This document shows, one piece after another, positions 11,201 to 24,574 of a stretch of 64,000 nt of DNA. Position 1 is the stretch's first letter. Each line of letters starts with the position of its first letter. The stretch covers positions 558,001 to 622,000 of the forward strand of contig CAJQUW010004613.1 of assembly GCA_907163375.1 (NCBI GenBank). Reading direction: 5' to 3'. The notes under the pieces were generated by a model. That model was not told the DNA's origin and did no database searches. It saw only the letters and a program-made list of their open reading frames with translations. This stretch comes from Prostheceraeus crozeri. Its lineage: Eukaryota > Platyhelminthes > Polycladida > Euryleptidae. The translations under genes were made by a program, and so were the position numbers.

Positions 11201-13154
11201 CCTACAACTATCAGGGTGCCCGTGGGTCTGGAAAGTCTGGAAAATAGGATGGTCTGGGAATTCTGGTAAAATATTGGATAAATAAGTTCGGAAATATTGA
11301 AGCTTCACTCACATTATTCCACTCGTATTCTGCACTACGTATGTATTGCTTTCTTAACGCTTCTCATTTCCTTTTCATATGATTTTTACTGGTACTTAAA
11401 GATAGTTGAGTGACCATTTGAGAAAAAGATAAGCTATACGAAAGCAATGCAGCGCAGTTTATCTCAATGAATGCACAGAATGCGATTGGTACTATATGAG
11501 CAAAACTTCATTACATTGAGAAAATTGAAAGAACCATAGGTGCTAAAACTCGATGTGGACAAAATCGTAATTGGGAAAACATTTTAGTAAACGGATTCCT
11601 ATATTGTATTTAATGAAGAGGGCATGGTGAGGGAGAAAGCAAACAGAACTTGATTAAGGAAACCATTTGGTCAATGACGTAAGACGCTTTGAAGTGTTAT
11701 AAATCTTGTTGATATATAGAAGAAGTCAGATGAGCAACAGTAGCATCTATTCCTTTTCATTATCTTCGATGTATAATTTTCTCTGGAAGACCATGAAAAG
11801 GGTAGTGTGTGAACTACTATTTATGATTTTAAATTGTATAATTTCAAGCTCTTCATGTTTACTCTTCATATTACCAAGACAACCTTGATTGTACCTTAGT
11901 TTTATTTTCAGATAGTTTTGAAGTGTCATTTACTAAGTGTTTACTCAGTTGCACTTTTAGCTGTTAAGCTGTAGGCTGTGATGGTTATATGTAGTTGGTT
12001 TTTAATGAAATTGACTTACCAAAATAATCAGTTTCTTTTGCGCCAAAAGTTGTGATATTCCAACACAATTACCTTATTTAATGATGCAGGGGATCTTGAA
12101 GGTCAATCAATTCGAAAAGCATCAGAATTTCGCAGCGTCGTGTTCACAGAAATAGTAGCATGTTGCCTAGCAGTATCTTATTGAAGTGTCACTCCAAATT
12201 CTTCGCAAGTTGGAATAATGATTGGCGTCATATGGATTAATGATGGGTCTCGATACTTATCACCGTTCAAGGTAGCCTCTATATATGAATCGATTCCGTT
12301 TCGCCCTCGTGCCAGATTCCGGCACAATCTTCGTTATCTCAACTGAAGTCTGACCGATATATTCGCGCATTTTAATGAAGATTGCTGGCGCATTGAACAT
12401 TGTTCATAATGTGCATGTGTGATGAATACAATTAATCAACAACGAACGCAATTAAATAATGATTCATTACAGCATGAAATATTTGGAAGTTTCAATAAAG
12501 TTTAGCTTCAATTCCCTGAAATTATTCTGTCCTACTTTTTATTGGTGAGCAGTATATTTGAATAACATCATCTTGAAAAGAAAATTCAATTTTACTGATT
12601 GAAGAAAATAATGTCAAAATATGTGCTCAAGATTTAGAGTGTTTAAATGCCAGCTGCTATGTGGTAGTCACTGAGTTTCCTTCATCATAATAACTTTTAT
12701 GACAAAATCATATTAAGGAAACTATTTTTGTCGCATTTTCAAGTACAATATTCTTTTTTCATTATTGTATCAACAGGTGAAGCGTAAAATTCATTTATTA
12801 AGGCGCAAATTATCAAAGATCGTTCCATGATGTAAGTGCAACAGTGCACGTTGTGGGACTTGGCACTCTTTGATCACATTGAGAATCAAAAAAGCTGTGT
12901 TCTTCATAGTGTCCATCATTCTTTCTTATAAGCCTACTTTGTCATTCTGTCAATTTTGAAAACAACTTTTTCCTCATTTGCCTTTGTCTCACAAATCGAC
13001 TTTGAAATTCATAAAACTGCCACTTCGGGGAAGCCGTCCAATTCCAAATCCCGGATTCCTGGAAAGATGGCATCCCTATGCTATCAAATTCATCAAGCAG
13101 TTGATTGGCCTATATCCCAGAAGTATATAATTCCAGATATTTGAAACTGTGATT

Positions 13155-15530
13155 ACTTGGAATTTTACCACAGCCTTAAGTTTGTCACCCTGCAGAAATC
13201 GAGAGAAATTTCATGAAATGTTTCATAAAGCACACGAAAATTCTGATGCGGCGCTGTGCCGGCTAAAATGACCTTTATAATCCCTGTCTGGTCTAATAAG
13301 CACCGCAACTCAAAGGCATCGAGACGCCGCTTATCCTTCTTTCTCAGCGTCCACGTTTCCGAAGCAAGCAACATTAGAAAATCACGATTGCAACACCGTG
13401 CATTATAGATCTTGTGCTAATCACATGACTCCTGCATATTTTGTCAAAAGCTGCTAACGTCCTGAATGCCATGCCAATGCGCTGACGGAATTCATTGTAC
13501 ATCCCTCGCCATTTATCATGATTCTAAGATAAGTGAACTTCTGGACTATTTCGATTGCACTGATGTTGGTCGAAAGCTCTGCTTTTTGACTTGTCTCCAC
13601 TATCACTAATCCCTTCGTTTTATCGGTGCTGATCTTACGACCACATCCTCCTGCATCCGAACAAACTAAGTTTAGGCTATTCTCCAGCTCACACCAGCTT
13701 TCATCCGAAAGTGTTATATCATCAGCAAGGCTTGGGTTGCTGATAGGCCGTCCCTGAATTGACACCCCTGCCGCATTGTAATAACACGTTCCAGGTATAC
13801 AAAGCAAAAAATGACAGGTCACAGGGGATTGCGCTGTCTGGAATCCTTGTCTGAACCAGTCACCAGTTTCATTTCCGAGTCTAACTGCAGCCTCGGCACT
13901 GTTGTAGTACATGCTCTTCAAAAATGTGGATCTAATCTTAGCATCCACTCCGTATGATTTCAGTGCTTCCCACATGGCGTCTTGCCGAATGTTACCAAAG
14001 GCCTCAGAGAAATCGATGAAGCAGACCATCAGCAAGGATCTGATGCACAGTGCTGCTGTCTCTACAGAAGCTTTCAGACGCTCTAGGATTATCAGTAAGG
14101 ACAATTTGCACGCGTGGTTTATCAGAGATAATGTGCGTCAGTTGCTAAAGATGCTTAGATCTCCTTTCTTTGGCAGTGTCATTATAACACTTGTTCCATT
14201 CATTAGGAACTTTTCTTCAGACAATGCTTGACTGCACATAATGAGCAGCTCCTCTGCCAATTCTACTCCATCTGCATGTAGCATCTTTCCTGTGATGCCA
14301 TCTGTACCGGCAGCCTTGTGTGGCTTTAGCTTCTTGATCGCTGTTTCGACTTCACACCTGAATATTTCGTCATTTGTCGTCGTCTTGGAGTGCCATGTCT
14401 TCGAGTTCTATCACTACTGTGGTGTCATAATAATCCGTCTACGCATGCAGGTCTCGGCAGCACTCAGTCCATCTTGAACATATTGCTGCCTCGGTTCCCA
14501 TTTTCTATTGATATCTCTGATCAACAGGTACGCATGGCGTGTCTCTGCTTCTGCGCACTCGGCTCAATTAGTTGGTATTTGAAATAGAAATACACCGAAG
14601 TGATTGCATAGAGTTTATTGTCATACGCGTTTCAGCACACGTGACGTGCCATCCTCAGTGACAACTGAAAGTGACAGAACAATAAAGGTTTATATACAAG
14701 GGAGAGTACAATCAAAGTTTTGATTGTATACAAGATCAAAAAAGTTTTCAGTGACTGCAAAGTTCAAAGACAGCAAGACGATGATGAAAATACTGAGGAA
14801 ATTAAAGAACATGTCTACTGGAAGTTGCCCTATGTCGATGTCATCCACAAAGAAATTAATAAGAAGACCCGCTCCATAAACAAGCTATTAACAAAGTCAA
14901 AAATTATTATTGCCTACAATACATACAAAACCCAAAATTTATGCCGTTACAAAGATGCAATCCCCTTCAACGAGCACTCTTCCCTCATCTACAAGTATAA
15001 ATGTGAACATTGCCCAGAATGTTATGTAGGAGAGACTCGTCGCCACATTTTCACCCGCATCAAAGAGCATATGAAAGGAAGCCCACCATCAGAAATCTCC
15101 ATGCATATACATCCACCATCAAAACAATCTTTCTCAATCCTACATCATACTAAACATACACGCATAGGAGAAGCACTCAGCATCAAATCTCACATCAACA
15201 ATCACATACCTCTCATGAACAACCACTTGCAATCAGAACATCTACATTTATTTCCATAATACACATTTTGTTATATTGTATAGTTGGTATTTCTCCTGCA
15301 GCCTTATTTTCATATCGGCTCGCACCGCCTTTCGAGCTTCATAACACTTGCTCCTGTACATTTTCATGTTCTCTTCAGACTGTACGTAGTCTGCTATGCT
15401 TCGACTTTGATTTCCATCCGCAAATAGGAGTGACCTCTGAGCGATTCCTTGCTGTCAGTAGACTCTGTCATTGCCTCTCTGATTGCCGAGTACAGCTCAG
15501 CTGTCTTTTCTTCCCTTAGGTTGATCAAAC
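13155..15530 (-). mobile_element. RTE-like LINE, antisense, reverse transcriptase remnant
   Basis: Read on the minus strand from about 15,530 down: a charged linker (15,530-15,293), a PLE insertion, then reverse-transcriptase blocks. Visible are KKLKPHKAAGTDGITGKML near 14,330-14,270, then MTLPKKGD, FIDFSEAF (14,020-13,990, the first catalytic aspartate region) and LADDITLS (13,715-13,690, the second catalytic block in place of the usual YADD). YLRIMINGEG and SETWTLRKKDKRRLDAFELRC follow down to 13,290. At least one stop falls between blocks and the frame shifts, so it is inactive. The first 216 codons of the track of blocks are open between 14,104 and 13,454. The family is RTE-like from these blocks; I cannot place it more finely by eye. 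Confidence 0.8.
14581..15280 (+). mobile_element. Penelope-like element, 5'-truncated, with 12-bp target duplication
   Basis: The same 12 bases, TAGTTGGTATTT, flank this block at 14,569-14,580 and 15,281-15,292, and removing the block restores the host LINE. It opens with about 110 bases in inverted orientation that contain, on the minus strand, CTGAGGA, a stem pair GGCAC with GTGCT, and GAAACGCG, a hammerhead-like terminal repeat. The + strand then encodes the end of the PLE protein (about 14,720-15,259). Blocks seen are an upstream linker, KYKCEHCPECYVGE with its CxxC pair and the YVGE of GIY-YIG, RIKEHMKG, and a tail rich in His and Ser. Inverted partial terminal repeats are a known habit of PLEs. 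Confidence 0.85.
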
Positions 15531-15639
15531 CAAATTTTTTGGTGAATTAGGAAAAATTGGTGTTATCAATGAGTCTGGAATTTTTTCGTGAGTCTGGAAA
15601 TTATCCTCCGAAAATGCGCGGGCATCCCGTGCTTGCTTG

Positions 15640-15770
15640 ACCGATGGCTCTGACAGTATTCATGTTTCAATCAGTTTGATTCATTCTGCGTGTCACACCG
15701 ACTGAGAGCAGACGAAACGCGTCTGTGACAATACATAAGTAAAATGAAACTTCTGGCGTTATTTTTCATC
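15640..15770 (+). mobile_element. PLE terminal-repeat scrap
   Basis: The + strand reads ACCGACTGAGAGCAGACG, then AAACGCGTCTGTGACAATA. It shares the GAAACGCGT and TGACAATA words with the inverted terminal part of the PLE at 14.58 kb, and has the same stem-core-stem order. It lies just outside the right end of the hAT-like element. No coding part is attached. Confidence 0.45.
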
Positions 15771-18300
15771 CACAAGATCACACCTGGTCACAATAGCTTT
15801 ACAAATTGCTGTGTTACATGCACTTACAGGTACATGTATTTTACACGCATAGGTCTGAAATGTGGGTCTATGTCTATTATTGAATATTTTGAATAAAAAC
15901 AGCCTTGTAAATTCCTTAAGTTTTTCCTTGAACAGTCTGTTTTTTAGGTAATGCTGCACTTCAAGGGGTACAAGCTTACATTTGAAGGCGATTCATTATC
16001 TTAGTAAAATTGCCAGTTCACGCTCAAAGTAGTCCATCAAACCTGCGAGGACAGATGGAGGCCTCGCGAAAAGTAGATGTCTTTTGAAATTGTCCCATGT
16101 TTGTTACTTTACAGGAAGTTAAATGACAATTTCTGCACCGTTCCGCTACATTTTTATAGATGTTAATAGCTTAAAACTGCGCATTTTAGTTAGCCTTGTA
16201 CATTTGACTGCAAAGATCTCTCTAAAAACATTATTGAATTTACGTTTGATTAATGATCTACTGTTTGTCGCGGTATATTTTACTGGAAAGACAATGCAAC
16301 ATTGCATTGACACTTTTTATTTCATTGTGTTTCAGAGTCGATCAGACGGACAGGTAGGTTTTGTAACAATGCAGTGTTGCCCAGTCATCATAATGAATCA
16401 TTAACATATTAACATTTTAGCGCAATATAGTTCGTGATGATGCCCATCTGCTTGATAACATGGTATGAACTGAAGTATATTGAACTTTTTCTGAAATACT
16501 ATTACATACTTTTCTTTTGAGTCTTTAGATTGCCAGTGTGTTCTCATTTAATTTTTGCACGTTGAGGTTGGGTTGAAACCAGTTAGCTGTCTGGTCGCGA
16601 CTATTTTTTTCAAGGCACAACTTGACTGACAACTTACATCACAACTGACATCCCTTAGTTAACATCCCCATCTATTCAATTTCAATAAATATGTAGGTTG
16701 AATTGAAAATCACTTACAGATTTTCTGACATTGTGATAGCAGCATGATTGTATTGCATCTCCTTCTTATAAAGGGCCTGTTAATCAGACTCTTATCTCTA
16801 AATTGGGTGAATTGACCCCCTAAGGTTTTGCTCTGAAAACACTTTGACTTAGCTTCTTTAATTAAGTATTGAAAAATAGGATATTTTCTTCAACGATTTT
16901 ATTTTGTGAAAATTCCTTCGAGATTTAGTCAACATGGATTGAAAGAGAAAGTCGTAAAATAAATTATGAAATATATTCGAACAATTTAACATTGAACGAA
17001 TTTGCAAAGATTGCCTCAATCACATTGAGAATGACTTTAAAAACCAGGAATGGAGGCCATTAGATATCTTGCTACTTTTTCTCGTCGGAGTGAGAATTAT
17101 GCGTGGTCTTGTCGATAAGATGTGCACCAGACTTAATGTAAAATATTTTCAATTGCTACTCGTATAATAACACACTCTGACCAAATTTGCGTCGCGTAGC
17201 CCTTGATTTATGAACTTATCCTCTCCACTGATAAAGATAACACTACTTTTGTAATAATTGCTGCTAGTAACTTAAAGTCAGTAGAGGGTAACCATTCGAT
17301 AAGGTACCACATCGCCCTTAAGATAAAGAACAGCATGTCGATAAAAGACTGGTCTATTAGTTGTGTCGAAGATAAGTAGGAAGTTTCTTACAAAATATTA
17401 TTGCAATAAAATGTAGATTCGATCATGCGAGCCAGAATTAAAGTGATAGTCGAGCGAATGGCGGCATCCAGATTTCACGTCTTCAGTGCATTGCTACTAT
17501 GTGTGGGAATGCCCAAATGATTCCCGGTCATTCAGGAATCGCACGATTAATCAAGAGGAATCAATTAACTCCCCATGGTATATTCAGAACTGAATAATAG
17601 CGTTCAATTAAATGCCTGATAAGCAGTCCCACAGTTAACTTCGCAGTGTTCCTATGAAGTCATCAGATCTGTACTTGCATTGTCATAGTAGCTTTTCTGC
17701 AACAAAAATGCAGTAATTGTAATAAACTTTCGCGCAATCCCTAGAAATCGAAGTTTCTACTAACTTTGTTGTTTTCTTGGATTTCGATAGGTATTATAAG
17801 ATGAATCAAATTACACAAACGGAGGGTTACCGATCGTCGTGGGGATATAGCCTTTTGTCTATTATTCATTCACTATGGTATGTATGCTATTATTAGGATA
17901 GAATGTTCAGGTCTCCCACTCAACCTAAATAACTGTAACAGAATTATATCCTAAATTCTTCATATAAACATAACTTCTTCCGAAAAAAGCTAAAGAACCT
18001 AAATTCTATTCTTCTATCTACAAGACAACCTACCTCTGAAGAACACACTTCTCAAAGATGCACAGTGCTTGCATCCCAATAAACAGCTTGATTAACAGTC
18101 GTTGCCAGCCATCTCAAGACTTGCACTTGCAACAACTCGTTGTATGAAGAATCATCTTCAAAGGTATTTGCTCTTCATTCAAGTACCTCTTCTGAAGACA
18201 TATTTAGCATGGTGCGCCAACAGTGGTGACTGTATCAGATGGAATCTATTCCTGAAGGATGATTTGTCATAGGTAATGACAACGCATCATCAAGGAATCG
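15771..18300. other. Intron DNA, nothing identified
   Basis: No frame longer than about 90 codons and no recognisable protein block on either strand. I found no paired repeat ends. It lies within the SERINC intron. Confidence 0.5.
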
Positions 18301-18315
18301 TCCTCAAACATCATA

Positions 18316-18990
18316 TTGGAAAGAAGGTGGGTAGATCTTGTACCAGCAGAAAATGACTCAAAACCATTGAGGATTGATCATTTCTGGAACAGAGTTTTCC
18401 GTATCGAGGATGAAAGTAAGTGGAACTCGGAAGTTTCCTTAATGGAAGCTGTCAAATGTGGCTTGACATTGATTCATGGCATTTCCGGACCAGAAAAGGG
18501 CCTCTCAATCAACAAACGTATTCTTCAGTCACACTTCTCCAGCTTATCGGATGATACTTTGGTAGCTATCAGACGAGTGAAAGATAGTTTGCTCCGCGTC
18601 GGTGGACTGAAGAACTTCCCGATCAATCAATTTATTGCCAAGTGTCAGGCAATCCAAGCAAAGATATGAAAGCGATTTAGAATTACAGAGAAGTCTGAAA
18701 TCTCATGACGAAAACAAATCACACAGTGCCAGTGATTGTGTATCACAAGATTAATCGGTCATTGAGATTGATGCTGAAATTCTTCAGAAGGAAAAGGGTA
18801 TTGAAGTTGCAGAGGAACGTGGCAATGAGGGCAAGAACTGCTGATGAAACCTGTGGACCAAGTGGCTCTTCAACGTGCCATTTCGCTGATCGAAATGGGA
18901 ATGCAAAGAAAGCGCCAGTTTACAGAGGAAATAGAGAATCTAATGAAGCGAAAACAGCAGATGATCAAACAGTAGTCTGAGGTCAAAAGA
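18316..18990 (+). mobile_element. hAT transposase C-terminal remnant (dimerisation region), copy A
   Basis: The frame from 18,316 to 18,669 reads IDHFWNRVF, then LMEAVKCGLTLIHG, KGLSINKRIL, SLSDDTLVAIRRVKD and a GGLKNFPI end. This matches the hAT-family C-terminal dimerisation region, where the usual form is LSHG-x-(A/S)DVERxFS. Here the acidic-Glu-Arg core is altered (PEKG for DVER). Past the stop at about 18,669, other frames to about 18,990 keep a charged coiled-coil-like tail (EILQKEKGIEVAEERGNEG). The frame opens with TTG, not ATG, so the N-terminal transposase is missing. Paired element ends were not found. Confidence 0.7.
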
Positions 18991-21947
18991 CAGAATGCAG
19001 TTATAGATAATAGAAGAATCATTGAACTCTAATGTCAAGAATTATTTTGTTGTTATCATGACAATAACGCTCCAATCAAACTCAATATATAGTTTTATTA
19101 TGAAATTTTTTTCTATGGGCATTTGCCGTTACAGGCATATAAATAGGTAGTTATAACATTCTTAAACATAAACATCGTTATTCGTATCTCTTATTTTATT
19201 AGATCATGCAATAGTTAGTGACTGTATGCCAGGGTTAGGAAGAAATGCCAAAAATCGGTGGCGGCTTGTAACATCTGGTACATCCAGGATGACTGAATCC
19301 CGGATTCTGACTTTCCTAGTGACATCAATTCCGTGATCCTGGGATTATGATCCCTAGGAAAAATAAATTACGAGTTCACTACTCACACTCCTTTTGTTTG
19401 TGCCGCAATAGACAAGACGCCATTGCCGAACATAATTTACATGCAAGTCTATCTATAACAAAAAGCGATAAACATGAAGTAAGTTGAATACTTAAGTCTA
19501 ATCATGATCGCAGGTCATGACATGTATAATGCAATGAAAAATATTGGGGCCTTATCCCTTAAATCAGATTTTTTTTAAAATGCAAATTGATAATAGTGAA
19601 TTGAAACTAGTCAGATGAAGTCTATTTTATGAAATTTAGTGCGTTTGAATTTGAAAATATAATCCTAAAAAACCTAAGAAATCTTTTTCGTTCGTGTAGG
19701 GAGGTCTGAATGTTTCATTTCGACAGGAAAAATACCTAAGTTGTGTGTTAAAAATAGTCTTACACGTCATCAAGTGACATTTTTACCTCAAAAAACAGTT
19801 AGATGAAGTTTGGTGGCATTGATATCTGCTGGTAGAGCATTATATGACTCTATGATACTTAGTTTCGTCGATAATTGACATTTTATACTTCCATCCTTTG
19901 CCATGGCAGTGGTCACGTGAGCATTCATGAAGGCATGATTTTCGGACCTAAAATGTCATTTTACGATGAAACTAAGCATTTTAGAGCCAGCCCTACAGTT
20001 TATTGTCAGCAGATACAATTGTGGCCCCTAATTATCATTTCATGAGGTGCAAAGTTCATTCAAGGTCACGTGATGACGTCAGAGGCTATTTTTATCAATG
20101 TTCACTCATTTGACCTTTTTGTACGACCCGTACACACACTTCGATCGGCCTAAAATTTTATTAAAAGTTTCTTGCTAAGCCTCCCCAAATGAGCATTGAA
20201 CACCCTAATAAATGTGCGTCTTTTTCGTAGCATATTAATGAATAAATACAAAGTATTGCATAGAGGAACATGTAAGCAATGGAAGGTGGGCATCAACAAA
20301 AAGGAAAAATGCGTAGAAATAACTAAACTTGAAAACTAGCTGATCCACTGGCAATTATGATTTTTCGTCAGTTTTAGGAATTTCTATAGATGTGGAGATT
20401 CTAACGTGTCTTTTGACTGCTAATAGCAGATCATTTTCTAACTGGTTACAACCCTGTTGCACGTCCAAATCACAGTTTGTTGTCTACTGCTCTTTCCAAA
20501 TTGTAGATAATTTGTCGTGAAGCGCAATTTATTAATTCCAATAAGCAATCGAACTAGATCATGTCACTGATTATTTCGACTTATTTCAAGCTTTCTAGTT
20601 TGTCAGCTTTTCACTTTATGTCTTGTATATTTATTGTAGCAAAAGCTTCAAAATGCTAGGTGCTGTCCGATTTGCATTTGAGAGTTTGCTACTTTGAAGG
20701 AAGTCTGTATTATCTTGGAATTTCTGAGTGTTTCTCAACAACTCTGACAGCTGTCCTTTAAATTTTACTTCCTCCCATGGTTTTTCATGATACCCTCCAA
20801 AAGTTCATTAACTCATTTGTCTCGGTCAACTCTCAATGATAAGCTGCATACTCGTACATGCAGTGATTCCCTATCGTTTTGATAATCATGATCATTGATG
20901 TTTTCAAGCTAATAGTAAATATCTGAGCCATTGTCAATGAGCCATGTGCTCGTTATGCCAACAGTAATGGTAATGATTTCAAAAACATTTATAGATTGCC
21001 AACAATACCGGTTGAGATAACAATTGTGTATTCTTGTATAAATTTTCTCATATCTGACATTGTAATCATTAACTAAAGGCATTAATGGCATGGCACCGTT
21101 TTTCACCACTGATATTATTATCTCATTCGTATTTTCAATTTTTGTAATTTGGTCTAAATCTTGTAACAAAAATCACTGATGGATGAGAGGTCAATAAATT
21201 TCATTGCAGAAACCGATATATCGATCAAGAATTCTTTAAAATAGATGCGCATGACAGTTGAAATGTTCCTTGCTATATTCTTTTTCTTTTCCAAAAACTC
21301 TTAAGTAGAGAAGTAGCCAGATGCGCAGCACGGAAAGTGGCACACTTGATACGCACACCGGAAAGTGGGAATTCTGACATTATCGTACATTAAATTTTGG
21401 TATCTTCTTTGTCACAAAGTTTTTATGAAAATGCTGCTATCCAGAATCGTATAGTGAGTAGATTCCACCCATGTGATTGGACCAATCTACGGTCCACTCG
21501 TGGAAATGGGGCTGGTTGTAGTCCATTCAAGCCCTCTATTGATCCCATATTTCCTATGAAAATATAGGAATCCTATGAACGTCCTATACATCCACGAAAA
21601 ATCCTATATTTCTATGAAATTGAGATACATATTGTCCGTGTTATGAAATACTAGAGGGAATGAACGAGAACTTAATAGTTATGCTCAAGCAAAATCGTTA
21701 TCCTCACTTAAAACTTACAGGAAATGCACCTTATGCTATTGATACGTGTCTACTTATTCTGTAATCATAACAGATAATTTTCTACCAATAAAGAAATGTT
21801 ATCTCCAGATCTCTTGTTGATTTGCCTTTTTCTGTTCTTTGACATGACAGTATTCGTAAAGCATCTTCCACTAAAGACATTCAAAGTCTTTGTGCATCAT
21901 TATGCCCCACCGTCATCGATGGTATTTCAGACGATTGGCGATTACTC
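18991..21947. other. Intron DNA, no gene supported
   Basis: Mostly AT-rich sequence with no recognisable coding block. Near 21,540-21,620 there is a small cluster of TCCTATATTTCCTATG-like words. A minus-strand frame at 20,909-21,169 has 86 codons but no features I can name. Confidence 0.5.
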
Positions 21948-22690
21948 ATGCTGGATCCTGTGTTGGACGTTGAGTCATCTGACAGTGACCATCCATTGAG
22001 CATTGATCATTTTTGGTGTAAAATTTTCCAATTGAAAAATGCAGACGGGGATACGAAGTATCCTTACCTTACGAAAACAGTGAAAATTGCGCTTATTCTT
22101 TCACATGGTGATAGTGACGTGGAGCGTTCGTTTTCAGAATCAGGAAATACAATTATCAGTCAAAGAACTGCTTTCACGTGTGACTCAATAAATTCTATAT
22201 TAACAACGTTGGATGGCTTAAAAACGTTCGGCGAGCCTCATTTGGTGCCCTTTGATGAACAATTTATGTGTCTTGCTAGAAATTGTCCACCACTCCTACA
22301 TCAGAAGATTAGAAGATGAAAAGAGAATAAAATGACACGGAGAGCAGATGAGAAAAGAGGGTTGAGAACGAAAGATTAGAGAAAATGAAAAAGACAAAAG
22401 ATAAAGCCATCTAGTCAGGAACCCGTCTTAAGCGTAGGAATAGTATCCTGGAGAGTGAAGCAACGCTGCTAGCGTTTTACTTTAAATCGGCAACTGAATA
22501 ATCAAATTGAAGAGAGCATTCAAGTATAAAGATTTTTTGGATGTGAACGTGGCCCAATCAATGCTGCTGGAAACAATTCACGAAAAGTTAAGGGTCGTCC
22601 AATCCTAAATTGAAAAGAACCAGAGACAAAAAAGAGAAAGTTGGACAAAAAGAAAGAAGCTCTACTAGATATGTTTTTTAAGTCACACTC
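21948..22690 (+). mobile_element. hAT transposase C-terminal remnant, copy B
   Basis: The 123-codon frame (21,948-22,319) has SIDHFWCKIF, KIALILSHGDSDVERSFS, TIISQRTAF and a final VPFDEQFMCLAR block. The LSHGxSDVERSFS word is the core of the hAT dimerisation region and is intact here, unlike in the copy at 18.3 kb. Downstream, fragments in several frames up to about 22,690 (YKDFLDVNVAQSMLLETIHEK; KKEALLDMF) match the coiled-coil tail seen in the same subgroup. The two copies share order and spacing but differ too much to be a recent duplication. The catalytic core of the transposase is not present. Confidence 0.75.
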
Positions 22691-23717
22691 ATCTTATAAT
22701 CTACCTTTTCTTAAAGGAGGTTCATGATTTGAACTTTCTTGATTCATACATCTCAATACCGAGTTTTTCTCATTTAAGTGAATAAAAAACTAAAAGCTTC
22801 GTCATTATTGTGTGTATAAGTGAATTTGAATGATAGGATAGATAAAGTACGTATACGTTAACATCAATAATACCCAAACGTTACCAATCCTGAATGATAC
22901 TTCTAGATATCGAAAAGGCTTCTTAGTTTTTTTATTTAACCTATCGCTTTTCATAATTTGTCTCTGTTGATACAACATTTTAGAAATTTACTAAAGTCTT
23001 GATCATTTATGAGTTTACATATTGTACCTATGATATATGCCAAATACACAGGAAATCTAGGGACATACCCGACAAATGCCTACATACCCGACGATCGCTT
23101 CCGCTTCCGAAAGTATCATGATACTAATGACTGACGCAGCGTGTCAGGTCGAGGCGAGGCACCTCTGACTTTTGACTTTAAGCCTTGATATGAGTTAAGT
23201 AATAGTTTTCATATTTAGTGTTTACCCTATTACACATAATTACAAATTGGTACCTGTATTACTAAATGTAGTTACTTCTAATTTTCTCATTATGATGAAA
23301 ACGAAGGTGTGTTATCTCAGAATACTGGCATTCGAAAGTAGAAGAAAAACTCAGCATCATCTTATCAATGACAACTTCACAAAATGCGAATTGGTGTGTT
23401 TTGAGGCAATTTCATTGTAGCATTCTCAAACACTTCTTGGTCGTTTAATATTTTTTTGTACTACACACGTGTTGGGAGAATATGACGTTTTTATTTCATA
23501 ATTTCCCAAAGGTCAAAATTTTAAGTAAATTTGAAAAATATTTGACTTAGGAGGAAATATTAAGATAACTTTTTTTCTATTATTTCTTAGCTTTTATATT
23601 TATGCGCTTTTGCTCTCTGTATTAGAGATTGTATTTTGCAATCATTGTTGAAATGTAGCCAAATGGCACAATCTACTGACATAAAATACCAGGCTCTCTT
23701 TGTACATTTTCTCAAAG
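22691..23717. other. Intron DNA, nothing identified
   Basis: AT-rich. The phrase CATACCCGAC occurs twice around 23,065-23,095. No coding or element structure was found. Confidence 0.5.
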
Positions 23718-24574
23718 TATTAGAGTTGCTACAGCAAGAGGCCGTAAACTTTTGACAGGTTTATTTGCAAACATGTTTCAGAAGGCAAGCTAGCATCATC
23801 AGTGACAACGATCAATGAAAAATGATGAAATATATACAAGACTTGATGACATCAGAAAATCAATACAGGAAAAGTGGTTGTGATTGGTTGTGGCTATTCA
23901 TGAGACAATGTGAATGAAGAAATGACTTTATGTACAATGATTCAGCAAGTTTTGTGTATGGAGTGCGAATGAGAATGTTAACATTATCTTTATCTGGGAT
24001 ATGAGCATGAAGCGATGTTTCAGATGAGGGTCGACCATTCACATGTTCGTGAGACGGGCTTCACCGACGTAGCATTGACTGCAATGCTCACAAGTATATT
24101 TACACACTACGGAGGATAACTCACTAAAAGGGATTTTATCTTAATTGCTTCTCATATTTTGTGTTTTGTAAGTGCTCAAGGCAATTCTTAAAACACTGTT
24201 TTCTAAAGCACCACTTATGTGGCGAGTATTACGTTTTATTTGAGAGAGAAGAGTTGAAACATAGCGGAGTTTCCAAAATATTTCAGTTTTTCGCTACATT
24301 CTATTTTTGTTTTAGCACGATCACATCGCTCAAAGACTTTATTTATTCTATCAGGATGATATTCGATCTGGATAAAAATATTCCTATCTTTATTCTTGTT
24401 ATAATCGCGGTCGGCAGCGATACTGCTCAGTATTTGAGATCTATTGTACAAGGCTTTAATCGCGTTGTTTTTATAAGAATCAGGACTGTAGGAGTCGTCA
24501 TTAGTATACAACAGGGTTGCCACTCTTCCGGTTTTTTTTAAATTAAAGTAAGTAGTGAGAAAAAATTGTGAAGC

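Larger units (their letters stand above)
11212..15631. mobile_element. hAT-like element carrying nested LINE and PLE insertions
   Basis: The left end, CAGGGTGCCCGTG, is followed by repeats of the word GTCTGGAAA; the right end, read inward, is CACGGGATGCCCGCG. Ends of this kind, with CTGGAAA or CTTAAAA words just inside, are known from non-autonomous hAT elements of fish and invertebrates. The two ends differ by small indels, and the 8 bases outside them (ACAACTAT and CTTGCTTG) do not match, so the pairing is uncertain. The 4.4-kb span contains an antisense LINE at 13.15-15.53 kb, which itself contains a PLE. Bases 11,260-13,150 show nothing I can identify. Confidence 0.45.

Noticed and set aside
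20909-21169. An 86-codon minus-strand frame
   Set aside because: No recognisable motif, no splice or promoter support, and length expected by chance in AT-rich DNA.
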